Part shown: piece by piece, positions 43,086 to 50,223 of the stretch | Numbering within the stretch: the first letter of the stretch is position 1 | Layout: each line of letters begins with the position of its first letter | Assembly (NCBI GenBank): GCA_004298385.1 | Contig: SCTX01000039.1 | Span: forward strand, 1 to 50,223 | Source: Betaproteobacteria bacterium | Lineage (GTDB): Bacteria; Pseudomonadota; Gammaproteobacteria; Burkholderiales; SG8-39 | Direction of reading: 5' to 3' | DNA: 50,223 bases | Made by a program: the position numbers and the translations under genes | Notes under the pieces: generated by a model | The model's database searches: none | The model's input: only the letters and a program-made list of their open reading frames with translations | What the model was told of the DNA's origin: nothing

Positions 43086-43868
43086 ATGGCTGAACTCATT
43101 ACACGTAAGGAAAACGCCGTCGGCTGGGTGATATTCTCCAACCCGGCCAAGCTCAACGCGGTCACGCACGACATGTGGATGGCGCTGCCCGGCAAGATCG
43201 CCGCATTGGACGCCGATCCCGAAGTGCGCATGATCGTGATCACCGGCGACGGGGACAAGGCCTTCATTTCCGGCGCCGATATTTCGCAGTTCGAGAAAAC
43301 GCGCGGCAGCGCCGAAGCTCAGGCGATCTACAACCGCAGCGTCGTAGACGCCTACGAAGCTCCGGCGCGTTGCAGCAAACCGGTGGTGGCCAAGATCCGC
43401 GGCATCTGCATGGGCGGAGGCCTGGGGCTCGCCGCAGCCTGCGATGTACGCATCGCTGCCGCAGACGCGGTATTCCGCATGCCGGCGGCGCGCCTCGGGC
43501 TGGGCTATAACTTCACCGGCATCAAGCGCTTCGTGCAGCTTCTGGGCGTGGCCAATACTTCGGATATTTTCTTCTCGGCGCGAAAATTCGACGCGGCGGA
43601 CGCGCTCGTTATGGGTTTCGTCAACCGCATCGTGCCAGTCGCTGATCTCGACCGCGAGGTGGCGGCGTATTGCGAACTGGTGGCGGAAAACGCGCCGCTT
43701 ACCATGGCCGCGGCCAAGTTCGCCATTCTCCAGACGGGGCTGGACCCGGACGCGCGCGATTTGGAACAGGCCGCGCGCATGATCGAAGCCTGCTTCAGCA
43801 GCGAGGACTATCGCGAAGGCCGGCGGGCATTCATGGAGAAGCGCAAACCGAATTTCACCGGGAAATAA
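43086..43868 (+). CDS. enoyl-CoA hydratase/isomerase family protein lacking both catalytic glutamates
   Basis: A 260-residue crotonase-fold protein, starting at ATG 43086 after AAGGAG. The CoA-binding and oxyanion elements FISGADI (60-66) and GICMGGGLGLAAACDV (106-121) are present. At the two positions of the general acid/base glutamates it has G114 and A134 (in FRMPAARLGLG). It therefore cannot hydrate by the classical mechanism. It may be an isomerase, thioesterase, decarboxylase or a non-catalytic homologue. It is probably co-transcribed with the CoA-transferase upstream. Confidence 0.87.
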   Translation: MAELITRKENAVGWVIFSNPAKLNAVTHDMWMALPGKIAALDADPEVRMIVITGDGDKAFISGADISQFEKTRGSAEAQAIYNRSVVDAYEAPARCSKPVVAKIRGICMGGGLGLAAACDVRIAAADAVFRMPAARLGLGYNFTGIKRFVQLLGVANTSDIFFSARKFDAADALVMGFVNRIVPVADLDREVAAYCELVAENAPLTMAAAKFAILQTGLDPDARDLEQAARMIEACFSSEDYREGRRAFMEKRKPNFTGK

Positions 43869-43960
43869 GCCTCGCGCGACCCTCTGGCGTCAAGGGTCTG
43901 GAGCGACAGTCGCTTGCCGCCATGCGCCGAAGATTGCCGCGAAGCGTTGCCGCGCTGCAA

Positions 43961-44404
43961 TTAGCGGCAGACCAGCACCGGTATCTTGCTGTGTATTAGG
44001 ACCTTGTGCGTTTCGCTGCCCAGCACCAGGCCGGATAGTCCGTGCCTGCCGTGGGAGGCCATGAAAATCAGATCGCATTTCTTCTTCTTGGCAGCGTCGA
44101 TGATGGCTTGGTAGGGGCTGTCGCTAATGACGTGCATCACCTCGCACGGCACTTTCTCCACCTCCGCTTCGACTTCGATCGTGGACAGGCATAGGCGCGC
44201 TTGCTTCTCCGTCGCCTCGGCGCGCGTCTTGGCCGAGGGCGCACGCAGGATATAGCCGTCGCCGTAGTAGGTTGAGCTGTAATCGGGCGTGGCGTAAAAG
44301 CCGGTGATCCTGGCGCCTACTGCCTTGGCGAGTTTGACCGCCTGTTTGACGGTCTTGACCGAAAGCTTGGAGCCGTCGGTCGGAACGAGGATGTGTTTGA
44401 ACAT
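43961..44404 (-). CDS. universal stress protein, single UspA domain
   Basis: A 147-residue single-domain UspA protein starting MFKHILVPTDGSKLS. The ATP-binding motif near the end is MASHGRHGLSGLVLGSETHKVL, matching G-x2-G-x9-G(S/T). The ATG at 44404 has an AAGGAAA site upstream; the longer frame runs through non-coding leader. A TTGAC-N4-GTCAA box lies 120 nt upstream, paralleling the FNR-box-controlled stress gene at 36010. Likely induced under oxygen limitation. Confidence 0.9.
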   Translation of the reverse strand: MFKHILVPTDGSKLSVKTVKQAVKLAKAVGARITGFYATPDYSSTYYGDGYILRAPSAKTRAEATEKQARLCLSTIEVEAEVEKVPCEVMHVISDSPYQAIIDAAKKKKCDLIFMASHGRHGLSGLVLGSETHKVLIHSKIPVLVCR

Positions 44405-44516
44405 ATTGTTTCCTTTCTGCTTGGTCGTGGTGTGCTTGCTGTCGCACGAGCAACGCCGTCCGCGCACCGGGAGAAGCGGCTGTCGGCTAAGCTTAGGTCG
44501 CCGATTCCGCCGGGGT

Positions 44517-44530
44517 TTGACCAAAGTCAA
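44517..44530 (-). promoter_or_regulatory. CRP/FNR-like box upstream of the second universal stress gene
   Basis: The palindrome TTGAC-N4-GTCAA fits the degenerate FNR/ANR/DNR/FixK consensus. On the minus strand TAAGCT lies about one base from the class II position, a 3/6 match to a -10, so the promoter is less convincing than those at 35639 and 35817. The leader to the ATG at 44404 is about 80 nt. Confidence 0.55.
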
Positions 44531-44579
44531 GGCAAACTTGAAATGGTGACAAAGCGCCGGTCCCGGGCGAGCGCTCTTT

Positions 44580-45398
44580 TCAGTCGTCCGAACTGACGCT
44601 GCGTATGGTGACGCCACCGGATTTTTCGTCATGCTCGAGTTTGAGCAGCTTTCTCGCCCCGGCCTCTTCGAGCAGCTTGCCGAACGAGCGGAAGCCATAG
44701 AAGGCTTCGTTGAAGCCCGGGTTGCGGCGCTTCAGCGCCTGCTTGACCATCGAGCCCCAGATTTTCTCCTCCTCGCCGCGTTCGGCGATGAGTGCCTCGA
44801 CGGTTTCCATGACAATGTCCAGCGCCTCCTGCTTCTTGTCGCTCTCGTCCTGCGGCAGGGTCTTGGCGACCGCGCCGGAGGCGGCTTTGAGCGTCGGTTT
44901 TTTGCGCAACTGTTTTTTTGCCTTTTCGCGCGCCAGGTCGTCGTAATAGATGAACTCGTCGCAGTTGGCGATCAGCAGGTCGGAGGTGGAGTTCTTCACC
45001 CCGACGCCGATCACCGTCTTGTTGTTCTCTCGCAGTTTGGAGACGAGCGGTGAAAAATCGGAATCGCCGCTGATGATGACGAAGGTATCGACATGCGACT
45101 TGGTATAGCACAGGTCCAGGGCGTCGACTACCATGCGGATGTCGGCCGAGTTCTTGCCCGACTGGCGCACGTGCGGAATTTCGATCAGTTCGAACGCCGC
45201 CTCGTGCATGCCGGCCTTGAACTCACGGTAGCGCTCCCAGTCGCAATAGGCCTTTTTCACCACGATACTGCCCTTGAGCAGCAGTCTCTCCAGCACTTTG
45301 GTAATGTCGAACTTGTCGTATTTGGACTCGCGCACGCCGAGGGCGACGTTTTCGAAATCGCAGAACAGTGCCATGTTGATGTCGGCGGCCGCGGTCAT
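44580..45398 (-). CDS. NYN domain protein with C-terminal LOTUS/OST-HTH domain
   Basis: A 272-residue protein. The N-terminal PIN-like NYN nuclease domain (DUF88/LabA-like) has acidic residues D14 in FCDFENV, D86 in NSADIRM, and D112 and D114 in SGDSDFSPL, the usual metal-binding set. A basic linker (155-170) leads to an OST-HTH/LOTUS-like domain (from KIWGSMVKQALKRRNPGFN to FGKLLEEAG), which binds RNA or G-quadruplexes in other proteins. It is a predicted RNase acting on structured RNA. A GGAG site precedes the ATG. The gene stands alone, divergent from the HAD gene. Confidence 0.88.
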   Translation of the reverse strand: MTAAADINMALFCDFENVALGVRESKYDKFDITKVLERLLLKGSIVVKKAYCDWERYREFKAGMHEAAFELIEIPHVRQSGKNSADIRMVVDALDLCYTKSHVDTFVIISGDSDFSPLVSKLRENNKTVIGVGVKNSTSDLLIANCDEFIYYDDLAREKAKKQLRKKPTLKAASGAVAKTLPQDESDKKQEALDIVMETVEALIAERGEEEKIWGSMVKQALKRRNPGFNEAFYGFRSFGKLLEEAGARKLLKLEHDEKSGGVTIRSVSSDD

Positions 45399-45614
45399 GG
45401 TGATCTCCGGTGAGTATGGATGGTACGGTGGCTTATGTGGCCGGCAGCAGGACCGGGCGCAACGCGGGCCGAGAGGCGTGCGGCGCCTTTCCTTGCAATT
45501 GCCGCTATCCTAGCGCGGAATCGCAGTCGGCGCGCAATTCCGGCTCGGGTCCAAGTCTGCTAGCATTGCCGGCATTGTGTGCGAAACTTACTTCGGCTGA
45601 CAATCCGGGCGCGC

Positions 45615-46232
45615 GTGACCGGGGATAAGACAGTTTCGCGTCCAACGGTGATCTTCGATCTCGGCGGCGTGCTGATCGGCTTCGACTGGATGCGCGCCTG
45701 CGCGCGTCTGGAGGCGGCCGGCGGAGCGCCGGCCGCGGTCATTCGCGACCTCATCCTCGGCGGCGCGGAGAAAGTCGGATTCGATACCGGCCGCCTGGGT
45801 CCGCGGGAATTCGCCGCACGCTGTTGCGCCGCCATCGGGGTGAGTCTGCCCTATGCCGAGTTCGCCGACATCTGGTGCGACATTTTTACCGAGAAGCGCG
45901 AGGTGACCGGTCTGCTGGATGAAATCGGCAGGCATGCGGATCTCGTGCTGCTATCCAATACCGATCCCCTGCATATCGACTGGGTGCGCAGTCGCTGCGG
46001 TTTTCTGGCGAAATTCCGGCGGCTGGTGCTTTCCTACGAAGTCGGTCATGCCAAGCCGGCGCGGCAGATGTTCGAGCGCGCAATCGGACTGTGCGCTCCG
46101 GGAACCAGGATGATCTATTTCGACGACGTGGCCGAATTCGTCTCGGCCGCGCGCGCCTGCGGTTTGCCGGCGGAACAGTTCGTCGACGCGCTCAAGCTCA
46201 GGCGCGATCTTGAGCGATTTGGGGTGCTATAG
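45615..46232 (+). CDS. HAD family hydrolase (YihX-like phosphatase)
   Basis: A 205-residue HAD-superfamily protein. Motif I is VIFDLGGVL with nucleophile D15 (the second acid of DxD is replaced by glycine, as in YihX-type glucose-1-phosphatases). Motif II is LLSNTD, the motif III lysine is in GHAKPA, and motif IV is YFDDVAEFV. The start is uncertain: GTG 45615 gives the usual short N-terminus, and GTG 45579 adds 12 residues. No clear ribosome site is visible for either. Substrate unknown, probably a sugar phosphate or similar. Confidence 0.82.
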   Translation: MTGDKTVSRPTVIFDLGGVLIGFDWMRACARLEAAGGAPAAVIRDLILGGAEKVGFDTGRLGPREFAARCCAAIGVSLPYAEFADIWCDIFTEKREVTGLLDEIGRHADLVLLSNTDPLHIDWVRSRCGFLAKFRRLVLSYEVGHAKPARQMFERAIGLCAPGTRMIYFDDVAEFVSAARACGLPAEQFVDALKLRRDLERFGVL

Positions 46233-46346
46233 ACACCGGTCCTAGTTCGCGGACTGTCGCCGATGCCCGGATACTGCGACAGCATAGACAAAACGGATTC
46301 TTGGGGTTAGCCTCAATATCCATAGACGCCCTTAATAAGGAATCCC

Positions 46347-46766
46347 ATGTTTTCACCAGATTATTTCAACGAGTTTGGCGCCAAGGGCTTGCCAGGACAC
46401 CTCGGTATCGTTGTCACGTACGTAGGCGAAGGCGAGGTCAGGGCAGAGGTCCAGGCGAAACCTTTTCTAATGGCGCCGAACGGCATCTTGCACGCTGGCA
46501 GCGTAGTGACGCTCGCTGACACATCGGCAGGTTACGGGTGTATCGCTAGTCTCCCGCCCGCCGCTTCCGGGTTTACAACAATCGAGCTCAAGTCCAACCA
46601 CCTTGGCGCGGTCCGAGGGGGAACCGTCGAGTGTGTTGCCAGGGCCGTTCACCTTGGAAGGACTACGCAAGTGTGGGATGCCGTTGTCAGCCACAAGGAA
46701 TCAAATAAGACCATCGCCATGTTCCGTTGCACGCAGTTGGTGATCTATGCGAAGCAAAGCGCCTAA
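46347..46766 (+). CDS. PaaI-like hotdog-fold thioesterase
   Basis: A 139-residue acyl-CoA thioesterase of the PaaI/YdiI group. The segment NGILHAGSVVTLADT (45-59) has the conserved HxG-like HAG and the catalytic D58 of the hotdog helix. An AAGGA site lies 6 nt before the ATG. Its base composition is less GC-rich than its neighbours (for example the first 50 nt). The stop codon sits inside GCGCCTAAC, a sequence also found at the start of the intergenic repeats. It probably releases CoA from dead-end acyl-CoA esters. Confidence 0.88.
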   Translation: MFSPDYFNEFGAKGLPGHLGIVVTYVGEGEVRAEVQAKPFLMAPNGILHAGSVVTLADTSAGYGCIASLPPAASGFTTIELKSNHLGAVRGGTVECVARAVHLGRTTQVWDAVVSHKESNKTIAMFRCTQLVIYAKQSA

Positions 46767-46988
46767 CCCGCTCGATCTGACGTCCCCCGGCATGCCCCGG
46801 TCTGCGGCTCGGCTTAGTTTCAATCGCGCCATGACCCGTCAGGAGTTCTCGGTTTTGCCGTGGCTGGAGACCCAGCGAGGGCCCAACCAGGCCGACACGA
46901 GCTAGAATTCGCGAACCCGATCCCCTTGGTTCTCTGATCCTTTCGGATTCGATATCAAAGCAGCAGCAACCGTTTCCAGGAGACCGCA

Positions 46989-47816
46989 ATGACCCTGAAA
47001 GGCAAGACCCTGTTCATCACCGGAGCTTCGCGCGGCATCGGCCTCGCCATCGCCAAGCGCGCGGCCGCCGACGGCGCCAACATCGTCATCGCGGCCAAGA
47101 CGAAGGAGCCGAACCCGAAGCTGCCGGGCACGATTTACACAGCCTCCATGGAGGTCGAGGCCGCCGGAGGCCGGGCCCTGCCGCTCGCCGTCGATATCCG
47201 CGAGGAGGGGGTTGTGCTCGCCGCCGTCGCCAAGGCGGTGGAAACTTTCGGCGGCATCGATATCCTGGTCAACAACGCGAGCGCCATCAGCTTGACCGAC
47301 ACCGAGCACACGCCGATGAAGCGTTACGACCTGATGAACGGCATCAATGCGCGCGGCACCTATCTTTGCACCCAGGCCTGCTTGCCCGAGCTGAAGAAGG
47401 CCGCCGCCGCGGGCCGCAACCCGCAAGTGCTGAACCTGTCGCCGCCGCTGTCGATGCAGCAGCGCTGGTTCGCGCCGCACACGGCCTACACCATGGCCAA
47501 GTACGGCATGAGCTTGTGCACGCTCGGCCATGCGGGCGAGTTCAGGAAATACGGCATCGCCGTCAACAGCCTTTGGCCGCGCACCGTCATCGCCACCGCG
47601 GCGCTGCAGATGATCCCGGGCGTGGACGTGAACCGGGGCCGCAAGGCGGAGATTCTCGCCGATGCGGCGTATCTCATCCTTACCGGGCCGAGTTCGAACA
47701 GCGGCAACTTCTACATAGACGATGAGGTGCTGGCAGCCCACGGGATGACGGATCTGGAGAAATACTCGGTCAAGCCGGGAACGAAGAACTTCATTCCGGA
47801 TTTCTTCTTGGACTGA
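46989..47816 (+). CDS. short-chain dehydrogenase/reductase (HSDL2-like)
   Basis: A 275-residue SDR. The cofactor motif is TGASRGIG (11-18), NNAS (95-98) follows, and the catalytic Y167 and K171 lie in AYTMAKYGM; the serine is S151 or S155 in NLSPPLSM. The KTKEPNPKLPGTIYTA loop and the C-terminal SGNFYIDDEVL are typical of the subgroup with hydroxysteroid-dehydrogenase-like protein 2, which has been linked to fatty-acid metabolism. A CAGGAGA site precedes the ATG. Likely NADP-dependent, judged by the basic residues after strand 2. Confidence 0.88.
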   Translation: MTLKGKTLFITGASRGIGLAIAKRAAADGANIVIAAKTKEPNPKLPGTIYTASMEVEAAGGRALPLAVDIREEGVVLAAVAKAVETFGGIDILVNNASAISLTDTEHTPMKRYDLMNGINARGTYLCTQACLPELKKAAAAGRNPQVLNLSPPLSMQQRWFAPHTAYTMAKYGMSLCTLGHAGEFRKYGIAVNSLWPRTVIATAALQMIPGVDVNRGRKAEILADAAYLILTGPSSNSGNFYIDDEVLAAHGMTDLEKYSVKPGTKNFIPDFFLD

Positions 47817-47866
47817 GGCGGCCCTGCGCCGCTTTATCGGCAAATCGACAAGGGCCGCTCGGACGA

Positions 47867-47902
47867 TGCTACAATATGACTATCTCCGTGACCATCTGGT
47901 CA
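47867..47902 (+). promoter_or_regulatory. toxin-antitoxin promoter and palindromic operator
   Basis: An extended -10 TGCTACAAT (47867-47875) is followed by the inverted repeat TGACCA-TC-TGGTCA (47889-47902), which would overlap the early transcript region. Such a palindrome near the start fits autoregulation by the Phd-type antitoxin. A TCGACA at 47845-47850 could be a -35, but the 19-nt spacing is long. Confidence 0.6.
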
Positions 47903-47924
47903 TGGAATCATCCGGGGGAGCAGC

Positions 47925-48176
47925 ATGGGTGCCTACAGCATTGCCGAAGCCAAAGCCCATTTGAGCGCCCTGCTGGAACAGGTCGCGCGCGGTGAGGTGG
48001 TCACGCTGACCAAGCGCGGCAAGCCGGTCGCTCGTATCGTGCCCGCGGGCCAACTGCCTGCCAAGCCAAAGCTTGATCTGGTTGCATTGCGCAAATTCCG
48101 GGCCGACCTGCCTGTGGCCCGCATTAATTCCGCGGAAATGGTGCGCAAGATGCGCGCTGAAGCGGACGGCTGGTGA
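47925..48176 (+). CDS. Phd/YefM-type antitoxin
   Basis: An 83-residue antitoxin. The N-terminal DNA-binding part SIAEAKAHLSALLEQVARGE (5-24) and the block VVTLTKRGKPVARIVP (25-40) are the Phd/YefM fold. The variable C-terminus (RINSAEMVRKMRAEADGW) would wrap and neutralise the toxin. Its stop overlaps the GTG start of the toxin (GTGA). A GGGGGAGCAGC site precedes the ATG. It likely represses its own operon via the TGACCA/TGGTCA palindrome. Confidence 0.9.
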   Translation: MGAYSIAEAKAHLSALLEQVARGEVVTLTKRGKPVARIVPAGQLPAKPKLDLVALRKFRADLPVARINSAEMVRKMRAEADGW

Positions 48177-48601
48177 TTTACGCGGACACGAATGTTCTGC
48201 TCTCGCTGTTCTGCCCGGACAGCCTGAGCGCAGCGGCGGCGGCGTGGTACGAGAATGCGAGCGAGCCGGTGTGCATCAGTCCTTGGACGGTGATGGAATT
48301 CCGCTCGAACATGGGACTGCGGGTGCGCAAAGGCTTGCTGCCCCGCGGGAAGAGCATGGCGGTAATGAGGCAATTCGATTCCGCGACCATCGCCAATTTT
48401 CACCTGCTTGCGCCTGCTCATGAGCATTTCATTCGCGCCGGCGAGTGGCTGGCCAAACCCGAATGTGCCTTGCGCAGCGCCGATGCGCTGCATCTTGCCA
48501 TTGCATTCGGCCATGGTTGCAAACAGTTCGTCAGCTTCGATCTGGCATTGGGCGCAGCGGCGAAGAAGCTCGGTTTGCCCGTTGTCGGGCTGAAGGCCTG
48601 A
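48173..48601 (+). CDS. vapC: VapC-like PIN domain toxin
   Basis: A 142-residue PIN-domain RNase toxin. The acidic active site is visible as D5 (ADTNVLL), E42 (VMEFRS), D104 (SADALHLA) and D123 (SFDLAL). The start is GTG 48173, coupled to the antitoxin stop. VapC toxins cut tRNA or rRNA; the target here is unknown. The partner is of Phd/YefM rather than VapB fold, a mix commonly seen. A third gene begins 25 nt downstream. Confidence 0.9.
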   Translation: MIYADTNVLLSLFCPDSLSAAAAAWYENASEPVCISPWTVMEFRSNMGLRVRKGLLPRGKSMAVMRQFDSATIANFHLLAPAHEHFIRAGEWLAKPECALRSADALHLAIAFGHGCKQFVSFDLALGAAAKKLGLPVVGLKA

Positions 48602-48626
48602 CTGCCACGAGTGTCGGCAGCTACCG

Positions 48627-49397
48627 ATGAAAATACTCGAATACATCGGCCTCGACACCTTCCGCGTCAAGGCCAGCTATCGCAAGGTGGCCGATGCCAT
48701 CGCGCGCCGGGACTTTCGCGCGGCGCAGGTGAAGAAGCTGGCCAATCTCGGCCATGGGAAGTTCTACCGCGCCAAGCTCGACGACGCCGACCGCCTGCTG
48801 TTTTCCCTGGTCCGGCACGGGGACGAGGTCTGCGCCCTGATGCTGGAAGTGATCGCCAATCACGATTACGACAAGTCGCGCTTCACCCACTGGCAGCGCC
48901 GAGGCTACGGCGCTTTCGAGACTGCGGCAATTCTGGAAGCCTGGAAGCACCTGCCCGCCAATGTGGTGCGACCCGAGCGTAACCGGCGAGCGCATCTTTC
49001 GAGCGTGCTTTCGCGCAATGAGGTCGAACGCGACTATGCCTACAATCGGGCGCTGTTCATGCGCGCCGCCCAAGGCTGGTATCAATTCAATCCGAAACTC
49101 CTGGTGCGTCGCCGGCAGGGCGACGAGGAGCTATGGACGCCGATCTACGCCGCGCTCAATCTGCCGCTGATCAACGAGTTTTCCCGGGAAGATGGCTGGG
49201 AAAGCGTGTGGGACCGGATCGCCGCTTACCTGGCCCTGGCAGGAATGCCCGAGCGCACGATTCCGATCGCCGCCGAACGCGCGCTCGCGCGCAAGGAGGC
49301 GTTGGCGCGCGAACGGGAAAAGCATGAGACCGAAGCGCGTACCGCCCTCGAACGCCGGCGGGAACGGCCGGCCGCAAGCCGGCCTGCACGGCACTGA
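48627..49397 (+). CDS. hypothetical protein with RelE/ParE-like N-terminal segment
   Basis: A 256-residue protein not assigned to a characterised family. The first about 90 residues (KKLANLGHGKFYRAKLDDADRLLF, then ALMLEVIANHDYDKS) resemble a RelE/ParE-type fold of the kind found at the N-terminus of some large UvrD-like helicase proteins. The middle has aromatic-rich segments (RAAQGWYQFNPKLLVRRRQGD), and the C-terminal 40 residues form a charged helix (ALAREREKHETEARTALERRRER). There are no helicase motifs. It could be a truncated relative or an independent protein. It follows the toxin by 25 nt and so belongs to the same transcript; a role as third component of the system is inferred. Confidence 0.65.
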   Translation: MKILEYIGLDTFRVKASYRKVADAIARRDFRAAQVKKLANLGHGKFYRAKLDDADRLLFSLVRHGDEVCALMLEVIANHDYDKSRFTHWQRRGYGAFETAAILEAWKHLPANVVRPERNRRAHLSSVLSRNEVERDYAYNRALFMRAAQGWYQFNPKLLVRRRQGDEELWTPIYAALNLPLINEFSREDGWESVWDRIAAYLALAGMPERTIPIAAERALARKEALAREREKHETEARTALERRRERPAASRPARH

Positions 49398-49424
49398 AGC
49401 GTGAAGATTCCCTAGAATCAAACT

Positions 49425-50223
49425 TCACATATTCGGATAATTCGGCCCGCCGCCGCCCTCGGGCACGACCCAGTTGATGTTCTGCGTCGGGTCCTTGATG
49501 TCGCAGGTCTTGCAATGCACGCAGTTCGCTGCATTGATCTGCAGCCTGTCGCTGCCATCGTCGTTCTTGACGAATTCGTACACGCCCGCCGGGCAGAAGC
49601 GTTGCTCGGGCCCGGCGTACAGGGCGAGATTGACGTTCACCGGGACGGAGGCGTCCTTGAGCGTCAGGTGGCAGCGCTGGTTTTCCTCATGGTTGACGTT
49701 GGATATGAACAGGGATCCGAGCTTGTCGAAAGTGAGTTTGCCGTCGGGCTTGGGGTAGTCGATCCTGGGACAATCGGCGGCTTTCCTGAGCTGGCTGTGG
49801 TCGTCGTGGTTGTGCAGTGTCCAGGGCGCCTTGCCCTGGAACACGAAGGTGTCGATCGCTGAGTACGCGAGCCCGCCCCACAAACCCCAGCGGAAAGACG
49901 GACGGATGTTGCGCACGCGGTAGAGTTCATCCCAGATCCAGGTACTGCGGATTTTTTCCGGATAGCTGGTGACTTCTTTCGTTCCCTCCTGCGCCAGTGC
50001 GTCGTACACCGCTTCGGCCGCGGTCATTCCCGATTTCATCGCGGTGTGGGTGCCCTTTATCTTGGCGTTGTTGAGAAAACCGGCCGTGTCGCCGACGAGC
50101 ATGCCGCCGGGAAAAGTGAGCTTGGGCAGCGACTGGAATCCGCCCTCGCTGATCGCGCGCGCGCCGTAGGCGATGCGCCGCCCCTCCTCGAAAAAACCGC
50201 GAATCGCCGGGTGCGTCTTGAAG
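49425..50223 (-). CDS. electron-transfer flavoprotein-ubiquinone oxidoreductase (3' part, continues past the window)
   Basis: The C-terminal 265 residues of ETF-QO, which passes electrons from acyl-CoA dehydrogenases via ETF to quinone at the inner membrane. The frame stays open to the window edge, so the start lies beyond 50223. Visible are the flavin-domain segment [20 protein letters not shown], the [20 protein letters not shown] block, and the 4Fe-4S ligands in [27 protein letters not shown]. It supports the view that the organism relies on beta-oxidation-like pathways, in line with the many CoA enzymes here. Confidence 0.94.
   Translation of the reverse strand, partial: FKTHPAIRGFFEEGRRIAYGARAISEGGFQSLPKLTFPGGMLVGDTAGFLNNAKIKGTHTAMKSGMTAAEAVYDALAQEGTKEVTSYPEKIRSTWIWDELYRVRNIRPSFRWGLWGGLAYSAIDTFVFQGKAPWTLHNHDDHSQLRKAADCPRIDYPKPDGKLTFDKLGSLFISNVNHEENQRCHLTLKDASVPVNVNLALYAGPEQRFCPAGVYEFVKNDDGSDRLQINAANCVHCKTCDIKDPTQNINWVVPEGGGGPNYPNM

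Overview
The window is a high-GC, gene-dense piece of a proteobacterial chromosome, most likely from a betaproteobacterium. The evidence is the set and order of housekeeping genes (accA-tilS, tadA, ygfZ, mltG-tmk-holB-tatD, arfB), an AccA whose N-terminus begins [12 protein letters not shown], the orphan Bug/TctC-type solute receptors, and many acyl-CoA genes (CaiB/BaiF CoA-transferases, enoyl-CoA hydratases, ETF-QO). The species cannot be named from sequence alone. No rRNA, tRNA, CRISPR array, transposase or phage gene was seen.

Layout. (1) 31-7916, minus strand: a branched-chain-amino-acid-type ABC importer (receptor, LivH, LivM, LivF, LivG) read through into an alpha/beta hydrolase, an enoyl-CoA hydratase/isomerase and an MmgE/PrpD protein, i.e. 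uptake plus catabolism of an unknown carboxylic acid. (2) 8605-12326, plus: HNH nuclease, AlkA-like glycosylase, accA, tilS. (3) 12510-22735: an accessory block between core genes, with two intact Bug receptors, a TRAP receptor, a GctAB-like CoA-transferase, a CaiB/BaiF CoA-transferase, a methyltransferase, an acyl-CoA synthetase, and several broken pieces of Bug and CaiB genes. (4) 22838-23783: tadA and an L,D-transpeptidase. (5) 23801-27898, minus: a class II aldolase/short-chain dehydrogenase fusion, mtnA and an LsrF-type aldolase, which look like a salvage route for 5-deoxy or 5-methylthio pentose phosphates. (6) 28123-29929, minus: NRDE protein and ygfZ. (7) 30053-34105, plus: mltG-tmk-holB-tatD and an ankyrin protein. 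(8) 34195-46232: a Met-rich periplasmic orphan, two universal stress proteins, pyruvate phosphate dikinase, GIY-YIG, arfB, a response regulator, CoA-transferase, enoyl-CoA hydratase-like protein, NYN-LOTUS protein and HAD phosphatase. (9) 46347-50223: thioesterase, SDR, a Phd/VapC toxin-antitoxin pair with a third gene, and the 3' part of ETF-QO running off the window.

The most striking signal is in 35449-36009. A CRP/FNR-family box (TTGAC-N4-ATCAA) sits at class II spacing from a -10 element. It is followed by about 88 nt that fold into a stem with a 20-nt CU-rich loop and a textbook intrinsic terminator. This looks like an unannotated, oxygen- or nitric-oxide-responsive small RNA. A second perfect box (TTGAT-N4-ATCAA) with the same geometry drives the neighbouring universal stress gene, and two further boxes lie at 40644 and 44517. 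This 9-kb stretch therefore looks like part of a low-oxygen regulon.

Other highlights are the decayed gene fragments created by duplication: a tctC 5' copy welded to the methyltransferase 3' end, and an L,D-transpeptidase 3' copy next to lsrF. There is also a structured intergenic repeat present twice (9811 and 42991), a 16-bp tandem repeat carrying half-sites of an FNR-like box, and a catalytically unusual enoyl-CoA hydratase homologue.
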